44,810 nt of DNA from QHCF01 sp003244275 (GTDB lineage Bacteria; Actinomycetota; Acidimicrobiia; Acidimicrobiales; QHCF01), in assembly GCA_036806345.1 (NCBI GenBank), contig DAIROT010000013.1, forward strand, positions 1 to 44,810, written 5' to 3'. This document shows, one piece after another, positions 16,591 through 25,589 of the stretch (positions within the stretch are counted from its first letter, which is position 1; each line of letters begins with the position of its first letter). The notes beneath the pieces were generated by a model. The model did not search any database, was not told where the DNA came from, and saw nothing but the letters and a program-made list of their open reading frames with translations. The position numbers and the translations under genes are program-made.

Positions 16591-17513
16591 CAGATTCCGA
16601 ATACCACCCAATCGACCTGCCACCCCAATCCACCGCTGGCCTGTGGCCGGCCCTCTGTAAGTCGAAGTCTTTGCCGGCCCTCGACGACCTTATCGTCGCC
16701 TGCCTCGACATCGGCGTAGACACTGGCCTCGTGGCGTACGCCACCCGCTACACCAGCGCTGCACCTGTGCTGCCGTCCCGCGCCACCGGCTCCAACTCGA
16801 TTCTGCCGGGCGTGGCCTACAGAGCCTCGCACGTCCGCACGTACCTGACCGGCGACCTCACCGCGTGGCTGCAGGAAGGCAACGTCGCTCTCGGGTTTGA
16901 GGCGCCCTGTTGGGGAGCTGCGGAAACTGGGCCGTTCGGAGCGCTGCTCGAGCGTCCCTGGGAGACGCACCTGAGCAAGAAGAGGAAAGGTCCCTTCAGC
17001 TACTCGTGGGCGAACGGGTCCGGCGGGTCGGCGGCCCTAAAAGTCAGCGCCTACCTCCCAGGACTGCTGTATGCGCTGAAGCAGCAGGTCCCGAACCTGC
17101 TGGTCACCTACGACGGCGCCGAACTCACCGGCCGCGCCGCCGGCGGCCTGTGGCTGTGGGAAGCGTATGCCGCCGGCTGCTACAAGATCCTGGCCAACCA
17201 GCCTCCTCCCGTCACGTATCGAGGCGGCACGACCGGCCCGACCAACTCGGATGTTCGAGACGCCTGGGCGGCCGTCGAACTCGGCTTCGCAAACAAACCC
17301 ACTCGGTCCAACCCCCCGACCAAGCTGGCCCAAGGAACCATTGTCGTACCATTGCTTGGGCCACTTCTCACCGCCGCCGGCGTCGCCACCAACCGTCCCG
17401 GGGCAGCACCCCCCCACTGGTGGAACGATCCTTGCCTCGTCATTGCACAGCCGTGGCCGTCCAACCCCGGCGGCAGCACGAGTCTTCCGCCAGGCATCCA
17501 GTTGTACCCCTGA
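16587..17513 (+). CDS. Hypothetical protein, possibly DUF429-like RNase H fold
   Basis: A 308-residue protein. CLDIGVDTG near residues 36-44 and ALGFEAPCWG near 101-110 recall hypothetical proteins with an RNase-H-like fold and a GFEAP motif; a Gly/Ser-rich ANGSGGSAAL block and a WLWEAYAAG segment follow. No catalytic function can be assigned. ATG 16587 is chosen because GAGAAGG lies 5 nt upstream and protein-like sequence starts there; GTG 16581 in the same frame is an alternative. Divergent from the PD-(D/E)XK nuclease gene, so it may share regulation with it. Confidence 0.6.
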   Translation: MTDSEYHPIDLPPQSTAGLWPALCKSKSLPALDDLIVACLDIGVDTGLVAYATRYTSAAPVLPSRATGSNSILPGVAYRASHVRTYLTGDLTAWLQEGNVALGFEAPCWGAAETGPFGALLERPWETHLSKKRKGPFSYSWANGSGGSAALKVSAYLPGLLYALKQQVPNLLVTYDGAELTGRAAGGLWLWEAYAAGCYKILANQPPPVTYRGGTTGPTNSDVRDAWAAVELGFANKPTRSNPPTKLAQGTIVVPLLGPLLTAAGVATNRPGAAPPHWWNDPCLVIAQPWPSNPGGSTSLPPGIQLYP

Positions 17514-17549
17514 TCCTGCAGGTCTTCGCTCTTCGATTCGCTTCGGTGG

Positions 17550-17890
17550 TCACCTGTGGCACTGACGGGGTTCGCCGATCAGATGGCGCAGGGTGGTGGT
17601 GTCGGGGTCGAGGGCCAAGAGGATGCGGTAGATGTCGGCGGCGTCCTTGGCGTGGACTCGGCCGGAAATGGCGAGTGTCGGCGACTCCCTCGTGGAGCTT
17701 GTGAAGCCAGGGGATCGGAAGGGGGCACCGACGAACCCTTTGGCGTAGATGGCGCGGAACGGTCAGATGGCTGTCCTCGGAATTGTGGAGGTCCTCCTCG
17801 CGAAGTCTTGAACTGGCACTTCGCGCTTCCGATTGTGAGCAAAGTAGCCGCAGCAACGCTTCAGCGTTGCGAACCTTGCCGACTATGACA
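17550..17890 (-). pseudogene. Decayed gene remnant
   Basis: On the minus strand, protein-like sequence appears in two frames. An upstream part reads LLRLLCSQSEARSASSRLRE; after a frame change a C-terminal part reads GRVHAKDAADIYRILLALD and ends in TGA at 17550-17552. KDAADIYRIL resembles the conserved helix of nucleotidyltransferase (AbiEii-like) proteins, but this is weak. No intact start is present. Probably a relic of an accessory gene; nothing else is seen in 17514-17926. Confidence 0.3.
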
Positions 17891-17926
17891 ACCTCAGACC
17901 GGTTGGCAAGAAACAGCCCTTCGGAC

Positions 17927-19243
17927 TCACGCGGCGGGGCCGGTGGTGAGGGTTGCGTTGGCGCTGTGGTGGGCGCCGGACGGATCGACCCAGCTCACGC
18001 TGACCTGATCGCCCGGGTGATGGGTCTCGATCACCTTGGTCAGCGAGGACGGTGAGCTCACCGACTTGCCCCCCAGGGAGACAACCACGTCACCCGTCGC
18101 CAGCCCGGCGGACTGGGCCGGACTCGACGGCTCGACTCCCAGGACCACCGCTCCCGAGCTCACCGGAGCAATGCTCGTACCGCCGCCACCGAAGCTCGGA
18201 CCGCCGCCGCCGCCCAAGGAGCCGCCCCCGCCCAAGGAGCCGCCGCCGGAGCGATAACCGCCGCCACGACCAGCATTGTTGAAGTCGCTGATACTCGTCA
18301 CCTCCACGCCCAGCAACGGGCGAGGACCGATCAGGATGTTCGCATCGCCGTGACCGGCCTCGATCTGCTGGGCAATGGCGTAGGCCCGGTTGATGGGAAT
18401 GGCGAAGCCGATGCTGGATCCCGAACCCCCGGAGGCGGCCACGTCAGCGGCAGTGTCCATCCCGATCACCTGGGCGGCGGAGTTGACCAGGGGACCCCCC
18501 GAGTTGCCCGGGTTGAGCGGGGCATCAGTCTGGATCATCCCGGTCAGCTGCTCACTGCTACCACCCGTGCTGTCACCGGCGGTGATCGAGCGGTTGAGAG
18601 CAGAGACAATGCCCTGTGTGACGGTTGGCGCCCCTCGGAGGTCCAAGGCATTGCCGATGGCCACCACCTGGTTTCCCACTGACACGTTGGTCGCATTGCC
18701 GAGCCTCACGGTATTGAGCCCGGAGGCGCCGGTCAGCTTCAGCACCGCCACGTCAGCAGTCGGATCGGCACCCACCACCGTGGCGGTGTACCTGCGGGAC
18801 TGGCCGGCCACCTGGGCAGTGATGCTGGAAGCTCCGGCGATCACATGGTTGTTGGTGAGCACCTCGCCCGAGGAGGTGAGGACCATGCCGGTCCCGGCAG
18901 CCACTCCCCTCTGGCCGCCCGCGCCACCCAGGTTGGAGGTGATGTCGACGACGCCAGGGTCAACCTTGTTGGCGATGGCGGAGACGTTCAGTTGGTTGGC
19001 GCTGACGCCGCGCACTGGAGCCGACCCGGGGCTGACCGTGCCGGCTCGAGCTGAGGCGGCGTGAGACGTGCCGCTCCCCCCGTCGAGGGCCATGACGATG
19101 CTTCCCCCTACCCCGCCGCCCACGACCACCAGGACGGTCGCCCCGAGCAGAGTGGCCAGCCACCGGGGGTGCCCCTTCGGCGAGCCACCTTGGCGTTCCC
19201 TGTAGCTGTCCATTCTGTCGGTGTCCATACGGCCGGTGTCCAC
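17927..19243 (-). CDS. HtrA/DegP-like trypsin-PDZ serine protease
   Basis: A 438-residue protein with a short cytoplasmic N-terminus and one TM (about 28-53). A trypsin-like domain has His133 (TNNHVIAG), Asp164 (TADVAVLKL) and Ser248 (NPGNSGGPL). A glycine-rich linker (GGGSLGGGGSLGGGGG) is followed by a C-terminal PDZ domain (about 345-430, VEPSSPAQSAGL, GDVVVSLGG). It should degrade or fold-check proteins outside the membrane. The GTG at 19243 is chosen because GAGGAG lies 7 nt upstream; an in-frame ATG 5 codons later is possible. The Gly linker is encoded by an 18-bp repeat around 18196-18245. It is divergent from the next gene. Confidence 0.9.
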   Translation of the reverse strand: MDTGRMDTDRMDSYRERQGGSPKGHPRWLATLLGATVLVVVGGGVGGSIVMALDGGSGTSHAASARAGTVSPGSAPVRGVSANQLNVSAIANKVDPGVVDITSNLGGAGGQRGVAAGTGMVLTSSGEVLTNNHVIAGASSITAQVAGQSRRYTATVVGADPTADVAVLKLTGASGLNTVRLGNATNVSVGNQVVAIGNALDLRGAPTVTQGIVSALNRSITAGDSTGGSSEQLTGMIQTDAPLNPGNSGGPLVNSAAQVIGMDTAADVAASGGSGSSIGFAIPINRAYAIAQQIEAGHGDANILIGPRPLLGVEVTSISDFNNAGRGGGYRSGGGSLGGGGSLGGGGGPSFGGGGTSIAPVSSGAVVLGVEPSSPAQSAGLATGDVVVSLGGKSVSSPSSLTKVIETHHPGDQVSVSWVDPSGAHHSANATLTTGPAA

Positions 19244-19399
19244 TGTCGCTCTCCTCTCGCCGGTCGAGCCCGAAGGCAGGACCACTCGTTTCAGCATGCC
19301 CACCGCAACTGAGGGATGGCTGTGAAGCACCTTGGACCGCCCGCAGAATCGGCTCCTGACAGCCCAACGTCGCCCGAACCAGTGGCTGGCTCGGTCGGA

Positions 19400-19405
19400 T
19401 AGCGT
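19400..19405 (+). promoter_or_regulatory. Leaderless -10 box
   Basis: TAGCGT lies 7 nt before the GTG at 19413, which has no Shine-Dalgarno. This fits leaderless transcription with TAnnnT as -10. Confidence 0.4.
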
Positions 19406-19412
19406 TGATCAC

Positions 19413-20156
19413 GTGAGCGCCACTCCGGGGGAAGCTCAGTCGACTGCTCACACAACCTCGTCCGAGCCGCCCAAGACGGGTGCTCCCACCATCGGGTTGG
19501 CAGCCAAGGGCCTCGATCCCCGGGAGAAACGGGCCGGACTGGCGGGCGCCGTACTGGCGGCAGTGGGCTTCACCGCCATATGGGTCCCGCACCTGAACCA
19601 GCCCACTCCCAAGGGACACCAGGCGGCGGCCGTCTACCTGGCCATCGGCCTCATCGAGGCTCTGGTGCTGGCCTTGTGCACGCTGGCCAGGCGCCGGTAC
19701 CTGGTCGGCTTCGCCTCCCTGGTAATCGGCTTTGGTCCCTGGAACGCCTACACGGTCCTGGTCGTACCTTTCCTCGCACTGGCCGGTTGGACGATCTATC
19801 GGGCCAGCCGGTTGAGCCGTCTGGCCGCCGCCAGCAGCCGCCCAGCAGGAGCCAAACGCCAGGGCAGCCTGCGGTCGACCAGGTCGGCCAACCGTCGGGC
19901 CGCCGGTACGGCTGGGGGACCCCAAGGCGCCATCGGGGTGGCCAAGGGCGCGGCGCAGCGCTCGTCCCGGGCCCGCTCGGGCGCGAGGGGGCGTGCCAGC
20001 CAGGAGGCAGTTGACGCCACCGGCCGCCGCCGCCCCACAGCGTCCAAGCGTTACACCCCCCCCAAGGCGGTGCCCAGGAACACCGCCAAGGCCACACCCA
20101 AGACCGCAGCCAGGAACGAACCCGAGGGCGCCCCCAAGGGCGCCCCCAAGGGCTGA
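19413..20156 (+). CDS. Multi-pass membrane protein with basic tail
   Basis: A 247-residue protein with about 30 soluble residues, then three or four TM helices (AGAVLAAVGFTAIWVP, VYLAIGLIEALVLALC, FASLVIGFGPWNAYTVLVVP, FLALAGWTIY). A ~100-residue C-terminal tail is very rich in Arg, Lys, Ala and Pro (ending EGAPKGAPKG), reminiscent of histone-H1-like tails that bind nucleic acids or anionic lipid. Similar membrane proteins are common in Acidimicrobiia but without known function. GTG 19413 is chosen for the leaderless promoter. Confidence 0.65.
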   Translation: MSATPGEAQSTAHTTSSEPPKTGAPTIGLAAKGLDPREKRAGLAGAVLAAVGFTAIWVPHLNQPTPKGHQAAAVYLAIGLIEALVLALCTLARRRYLVGFASLVIGFGPWNAYTVLVVPFLALAGWTIYRASRLSRLAAASSRPAGAKRQGSLRSTRSANRRAAGTAGGPQGAIGVAKGAAQRSSRARSGARGRASQEAVDATGRRRPTASKRYTPPKAVPRNTAKATPKTAARNEPEGAPKGAPKG

Positions 20157-20212
20157 GTGCCCCGACCGTTCCCGTATCGCCCCGATCCGCCGGCCGATGA
20201 TAGGCAGGGGCC

Positions 20213-22632
20213 ATGATCGCCGACGCACTGGCTGGCCAGCGAGTTGGTGTCACCGGCGGCACCGGCTTCCTCGGGACCGCCCTGGTCGAGCGGCTCCTGC
20301 GCTGCGTGCCCGACTGCGAGGTGGTGGTGCTGATACGCCCCGGTCGGCGTACAACTGCAGCCGAGCGAGTCACTAGGGAAATCCTTCGCAACAACTGCTT
20401 CTCCCGCCTGCGCTCGGAGCTTGGGCCGCGCTTCGACGCCGAGATCGAGCGGCGCCTGGTCGTGGCGGCCGGCGACGTGGGCGTGGATGGCCTGGGTCTG
20501 GACGAGGCCGGTCGCTCAGCTCTGGCCGCCTGTGACGTGGTGATCCACTCAGCTGCGGCGGTGAGCTTCGACGCACCTCTGGATACGACCGTAGAGGTCA
20601 ACCTGCTCGGGCCGTCCAGGGTGGCCGAGACTCTCAACGACATCCGGAGCAACGTGGGCGACCGGAACCGTCTGCCCCACCTGGTGGCGGTGTCGACCGC
20701 CTATGTCGCCGGCACCCGCCGGGGCGATGCCCACGAGACCCTCCNNNNNNNNNNGCCGAGGTCGACTGGCGGGGCGAGGTGGCGGCCGCTCGCCGGGCCC
20801 GGGCCGACGCTGATGCCGAGAGCCGCCAACCCGAGCGGCTGGCCCGTTTCACCAGGACGGCCCGAGCGGAGCTGGGCGCAGCCGGTGTGCCTCTGCTGGC
20901 CGAGCGGGCCGAGCGGGACCGCCGGAACTGGGTCAAGGCGCGCCTGGTGGAAGCCGGTCGGACCAGGGCCCGGGCCCTGGGCTGGCCCGACTGCTACGCC
21001 TACACCAAGGCCCTGGGAGAACGGGCGTTGCTCGACAACCGGGGCGAGCTGCCAGTGACCATCGTGCGGCCATCCATCATCGAGTCAGCCCTGACCGAAC
21101 CCGAGCCGGGTTGGATACGGGGTTTTCGCATGGCCGAGCCGGTGATCATCTCCTACGGTCGGGGTCTGCTCAAGCAGTTCCCGGGCGTACCCGAAGGGGT
21201 GGTCGACGTCATACCGGTGGACCTGGTGGTGGCCGCCCTGCTGTCGGTGGCCGCCGTCGGTCCTGCCCCCGGGCCGCCGTCGGTGTACCAGGTGGCCTCT
21301 GGATCACGCAATCCCCTGCGCTACGACCTCCTGGTGGATCTGGTTCAGGCATGGTTCTCCGAGCACCCGCTCTACGACACTGACGGCCAGCCCATCGTGG
21401 TGCCCCCCTGGTCCTTCCCCGGTCGGGGCAAGGTGCAGCGCCAGTTGAACCGGGCCACCAAGGGCCTGGCGGCCGCCGAACGGGCACTGGCCACCGTGCC
21501 CGGGCGGGGCAAGAGGGCCGACCTGTCGGCCCGCCTGGAGGACAAGCGGGGCCAGGCCGAGAGGGCGCTCGGCTATGTGGAGCTCTATGGCTCGTACGCC
21601 GAGATCGAGGCCAGGTTCAGGGTCGACAGGCTGATCGGCCTGTGGGACTCGATGGGTCTCACAGATCGGCGGGACTTCTGCTTCGACCCTGGCGTGATCG
21701 ACTGGGCTCACTACGTCCAGCAGGTGCACCTGCCGTCGATCGTCCATCACGCTCGGGTACGCACCACGGGTGGTCCGCGCCACACGTCCAACCGGGCCGA
21801 GCGGGGGCGGCGGGCCATCCTCGCCCCCGAACGCCAGATGGCGGCCTTCGACCTGGAGAACACCCTCATCGCCTCCAATGTCGTCGAGTCCTATGCCTGG
21901 CTCGCCACCCGGCACCTGTCGGGCGGCGACCGGGCCCGCCTCTGCCTGCGTCTGGCCAGCCAGGCCCCCAATCTGCTGGCCATGGACCGCCGGGACCGGG
22001 GCGACTTCCTGCGCTCGTTCTATCGCCGCTACCAAGACGCCCCCGCCGATGGGGTGAGGGCCGATGCGTGGGAGGTGTTCAGCGACCTGATCCTGCTCAA
22101 GGCCTTCCCGGCCGGGCTGCGCCGGGTCCGTGAGCACCGGGCCCTGGGCCACCGGACCCTGCTCATCACCGGAGCCCTCGACTTCATGATCGAGCCCCTG
22201 GCGCCGCTGTTCGACGACATCGTGTGCGCCCGCATGGACGAGCGGGACGGGCGGTTCACGGGAGAGCTGACCCAGTCACCTCCCACCGGCGAGGCCCGAG
22301 CCATGGTGATGGCCGACTACGCCAACGCTGAGGGGTTGTCACTGGCCGAGTCGGTGGCCTACGCCGACGCCGCCAGTGACCTGCCCATGCTCGAAGCGGT
22401 AGGGCATCCGGTGGCGGTGAACCCGGAGGTGAAGCTGGCCAACATCGCCCGCAAACGAGGCTGGCACGTCGAGCACTGGTCCCGGGCCCCCGGCGGCGCC
22501 CGCCCGCCACTCCTGCCCCTGGCCTCAACCGTGTCCATCGGACCGTCTTCGGCGGCTTCATCCTCTGTTCCGGCCAGCCGAGAGCGGCTTCGCCGCCCGG
22601 CCGGCCGTCAGGCGCCAGGATCCAGCTCATGA
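20213..22632 (+). CDS. Fatty acyl-CoA reductase fused to HAD-IB phosphatase-like domain (spans gap)
   Basis: The N-terminal NAD(P)-binding domain has GVTGGTGFLG at residues 12-21, VSTAYVAG, and after the gap YAYTK (Y-x3-K); it matches the extended SDR domain of fatty acyl-CoA reductases, followed by a FAR C-terminal region. A HAD-IB domain begins at about nt 21840: FDLENTL (motif I, with Glu where a second Asp is usual), LLITGALD (motif II), YADAASDLPML (motif IV). The expected reaction is acyl-CoA to fatty aldehyde or alcohol; the role of the HAD part is unknown. Ten N (20745-20754) of unknown true length separate two frames, so the apparent frameshift is an assembly artefact. Its TGA overlaps the next ATG. 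Confidence 0.85.
20745..20754. other. Assembly gap (10 N)
   Basis: Ten ambiguous bases inside the acyl-CoA reductase gene. Frames differ on the two sides, so the true gap length is not 10 or not a multiple compatible with 10. Confidence 0.95.
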
Positions 22633-23966
22633 AGGCGCTGGTGTTCGAGCGCAACATGCCCCGCTGGGCCGCCTCCCGGGGCGCCTCGGCCCTGGCCGGC
22701 GCCGGGCGGGGTGTGCGGCTCGGCCCGCTGCGCATGGTGGACATGGAGCCTCCACCCCTTCCCGGGCCCGGGTGGGTGTCCGTATGGCCGACGCTGGCCG
22801 GCATCTGCGGCTCGGACCTGGCCACCCTCGACGGACGTAGCTCCCGGTACTTCGAGGACGTAGTCAGCTTCCCGTTCGTGCCCGGCCACGAGGTGGTGGG
22901 CGAGGTGGTCGGCGGCGCCGGCGGCTCCGGCGGTGCCGGCGGCCTCGGCGGCCGGGTCGTCATCGAGCCGGTACTGGGCTGCCTGGCTCGGGCCATCGTC
23001 CCACCCTGTCCGGCCTGTGCGAAGGGTCGCACCGGCAGCTGCGAGCGGGTCGCCTTCGGCCATATCCAGCCGGGCCTGCAGACCGGTTACTGCACCGACA
23101 CCGGTGGTGGCTGGTCGAACACGCTGGTGGCCCATCACAGCCAGCTGCACCCGGTACCGGACGCCATGACGGACGAGTCGGCCGTCATGGTCGAGCCCAC
23201 TGCCTGCGCCGTGCATGCCGTGCTGGCTGCCGAGATCCAGGAGGGCTCCACCGTGGCCGTGCTGGGAGCTGGGACTCTTGGACTGTGCACGGTGGCTGCC
23301 CTGCGCCACCTGAGCCTGCCGGGCACGGTCGTGATAGGGGCCAAGCATCCCGAGCAGCGCCGGCTGGCCGCCGACCTGGGCGCCGACCTGGTGGTGGAGC
23401 CTGGTCAGGTCCGCCGAGCGGTCAGGCGCCAGACCCGATCCCTCACGGTGGGCGGCCGGCTCACCGGCGGAGCTGACGTGGTCATCGACTGCGTGGGCAG
23501 CGCCGACTCGGTGGAGGAGGCCCTGGCGGTGGTCCGCCCGGCCGGCACGGTGGTCCTGGTCGGCATGCCTGGGACGGTCAAGGTCGACCTCACCCCGCTG
23601 TGGCACCGTGAGGTCAAACTGATGGGGGCCTACGCCTACGGGTGCGAGGCCGGGGGGCGCCGAACGTTCGAGCTGGCCTTCGACCTGGTGGCCGACGCCG
23701 ACCTGGGCCGGCTGGTCTCGGCCCGCTACCCGCTCGACCGTTACGAGGAAGCTATCGCCCACGCCGGGGCGGCCGGCCGGCGCGGTAGCGTGAAGGTGGT
23801 TTTCGAGCCTGGCCGGCGGGGGTCGGTGGCCCCGCCCCGGCGTCACGACCCGGACCGGCGTCACGACCCGGACCGACGCCAGGCCTCGGACCGACGCCAG
23901 GCCCCGGACCGGCGCCCTACACGACCGAGCCCTGCCCAGCCCAGCACGAAAGGACCCCTTCTTTGA
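22629..23966 (+). CDS. Zinc-dependent MDR alcohol dehydrogenase
   Basis: A 445-residue medium-chain dehydrogenase. GICGSDL and PGHEVVGEV supply the catalytic zinc ligands. Four cysteines spaced through GCLARAIVPPCPACAKG and GSCE form the structural zinc lobe. VLGAGTLG is the NAD(P) site. About 45 extra residues at the C-terminus include four copies of a hexapeptide (HDPDRR/QASDRR) not seen in the family. The gene overlaps the reductase-HAD gene (ATGA) and the LarA-like gene (TTGA), so it belongs to the same operon. A role oxidising an alcohol or reducing an aldehyde from the reductase is inferred; specificity is unknown. Confidence 0.9.
   Translation: MKALVFERNMPRWAASRGASALAGAGRGVRLGPLRMVDMEPPPLPGPGWVSVWPTLAGICGSDLATLDGRSSRYFEDVVSFPFVPGHEVVGEVVGGAGGSGGAGGLGGRVVIEPVLGCLARAIVPPCPACAKGRTGSCERVAFGHIQPGLQTGYCTDTGGGWSNTLVAHHSQLHPVPDAMTDESAVMVEPTACAVHAVLAAEIQEGSTVAVLGAGTLGLCTVAALRHLSLPGTVVIGAKHPEQRRLAADLGADLVVEPGQVRRAVRRQTRSLTVGGRLTGGADVVIDCVGSADSVEEALAVVRPAGTVVLVGMPGTVKVDLTPLWHREVKLMGAYAYGCEAGGRRTFELAFDLVADADLGRLVSARYPLDRYEEAIAHAGAAGRRGSVKVVFEPGRRGSVAPPRRHDPDRRHDPDRRQASDRRQAPDRRPTRPSPAQPSTKGPLL
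23841..23912 (+). repeat. 18-bp tandem repeat, 4 copies, in-frame
   Basis: Units start at 23841, 23859, 23877 and 23895. The first two are nearly identical (CGTCACGACCCGGACCG) and the last two form a second variant (CGCCAGGCC/TCGGACCG). They encode the charged hexapeptide tail of the dehydrogenase. Confidence 0.9.
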
Positions 23967-25552
23967 GCCCCAGGCCCGGCTTCGTCCTCGAGGTCGACCG
24001 CTCCACCCCACCCACGCTGTTCTGGCACGGCGAGGGCTACCGCCTGGAGCGCCTCCCGGCAGGCAGCCGGGTGGTCTACCCACCCGAGCCCCTCGACGCC
24101 CTGGCCGATCCCGAAGGCGCCATCGCCCACGCCCTGTCCCACCCCGAAGGCGATAGCGCCCCCCTGGACGCCCTGCTCCGACCCGGCATGCGCCTCACCA
24201 TCGCCTTCGATGACATCTCGCTCCCGCTGCCCCCCATGCGCTCCCCCGACGTGCGCCAACGGGTGATCGAGGCCGTGCTCGAGCTGGCCGCCCAGGCCGG
24301 GGTGGACGACGTGGTGCTCATAGCCGCCCTGGCCCTGCACCGACGCATGACCGAGCCCGAGCTGCGCCACGCCCTGGGTGACCGGGTGTACGACGCCTTC
24401 GCCCCCCACGGCCTGTTGACCCAGCACGACGCCGAGGACCGGTCGAACCTGGTCCACCTGGGCACCACCGACGCCGGAGAGGACGTGGAGCTCAACAAGC
24501 GGGCGGCCACCAGCGACCTCCTGGTCTACGTCAACATCAACCTGGTGGCCATGGACGGGGGACACAAGAGCGTGGCCACCGGTCTGGCCTCCTACGCCAG
24601 CCTGCGCCATCACCACAACGTGCGGACCATGCTCCAGAGCCGCTCGTTCATGGACCAGCACCACTCCGAGCTGCACTCATCCAACTGGCGCATGGGCCGC
24701 CACATCGCAGCCAGCGGGGTCAAGATCTTCCAGATCGAGACCACCCTCAACACCAACAGCTTCCCCGAGCAGTTCCGCTTCCTCCAGCGCCGGGAGTGGG
24801 AGTGGACGGGACGGGACAGGGCGGCCTTCCTCGCTTCCTCCGCCGCCCTGGAGCGCACTCCCCCCCGCCTGGCCCGGGGCATCTTCCACTCCATCCGCTC
24901 GCCCCAGGACGTAACCGGGGTGCGGGCCGGGGAGGTGGAAGCGGTGCACGCCCTCACCACCGAGGCGGTCTACGCCCAGCAACTGGTGGAGGTGGCGGGC
25001 CAGGCCGATGTGGTGACCATGGGCCTGCCCTACATCTGCCCCTACAACGTCAATTCGATAATGAACCCGGTCCTGGTGGCCTGCCTGGGCCTGGGCTACT
25101 TCTTCAATTCCTACCGGGGCCGGCCCCTGGTGCGCCAGGGCGGGGTGGTCATCATGAGCCACGACACGCCGTGGGCCTTCAACCCGGTCCACCACCCGAG
25201 CTACATCGACTTCTTCGAGCAGGTGCTGGCCGAGACCACCGACCCCCTGGAGATCGAGGCCAAGTACGAGAAGTCCTTCGCCACCGACCCCTGGTACATC
25301 CACCTGTACCGGACCAGCCACGCCTACCACGGCGTCCACCCCTTCTACATGTGGTACTGGTGCGCCCACGCCCTGGCGCATGTGGGCGGGGTGGTGATCG
25401 TGGGCGGGGACCCGGCCGCCGTGCGCCGCCTGGGCTTCAAGCCGGCCTCCACCCTGGCCGACGCCCTGGAGATGGCCGAGGACGTGGTCGGTCGGGACCC
25501 GTCTATCACCCACTTCCACTCGCCCCCACTGCTGATGGCTGACGTGCGTTGA
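23963..25552 (+). CDS. LarA-like (DUF2088) racemase-family protein
   Basis: A 529-residue protein. The N-terminal DUF2088 region is seen in GMRLTIAFDDISLPLPPMR and VLIAALALHRRMTEPEL; the His of LHR matches the catalytic His108 of lactate racemase LarA. GGHKSVATG carries the lysine that binds the nickel-pincer cofactor in LarA (Lys184), and RHHHN offers the nickel-ligand His200. The canonical DHTRP is altered to DDISL, losing the substrate-binding Arg, and the protein is about 100 residues longer than LarA. It is probably a LarA homologue acting on a different 2-hydroxy substrate. TTG start with AAAGGA 8 nt upstream, overlapping the previous stop. No larB/larC/larE cofactor genes are nearby. 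Confidence 0.78.
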   Translation: MSPRPGFVLEVDRSTPPTLFWHGEGYRLERLPAGSRVVYPPEPLDALADPEGAIAHALSHPEGDSAPLDALLRPGMRLTIAFDDISLPLPPMRSPDVRQRVIEAVLELAAQAGVDDVVLIAALALHRRMTEPELRHALGDRVYDAFAPHGLLTQHDAEDRSNLVHLGTTDAGEDVELNKRAATSDLLVYVNINLVAMDGGHKSVATGLASYASLRHHHNVRTMLQSRSFMDQHHSELHSSNWRMGRHIAASGVKIFQIETTLNTNSFPEQFRFLQRREWEWTGRDRAAFLASSAALERTPPRLARGIFHSIRSPQDVTGVRAGEVEAVHALTTEAVYAQQLVEVAGQADVVTMGLPYICPYNVNSIMNPVLVACLGLGYFFNSYRGRPLVRQGGVVIMSHDTPWAFNPVHHPSYIDFFEQVLAETTDPLEIEAKYEKSFATDPWYIHLYRTSHAYHGVHPFYMWYWCAHALAHVGGVVIVGGDPAAVRRLGFKPASTLADALEMAEDVVGRDPSITHFHSPPLLMADVR

Positions 25553-25589
25553 GCAGCCTCGCTTCAGTGGGCAAGAAGCAGGCGCGAAA

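Noticed and set aside
18190..18250. Tandem repeats as a CRISPR or mobile signature
   Set aside because: They simply encode the Gly-rich linker between protease and PDZ domains of the HtrA-like protein.
20213..20779. A biological frameshift splitting the acyl-CoA reductase
   Set aside because: The frame change coincides with the N run, so it is explained by the arbitrary gap length.
22608..24083. A 491-codon minus-strand frame opposite the MDR dehydrogenase
   Set aside because: Gly/Ala/His-rich translation with no motifs, antisense to a gene with complete zinc and NAD motifs.
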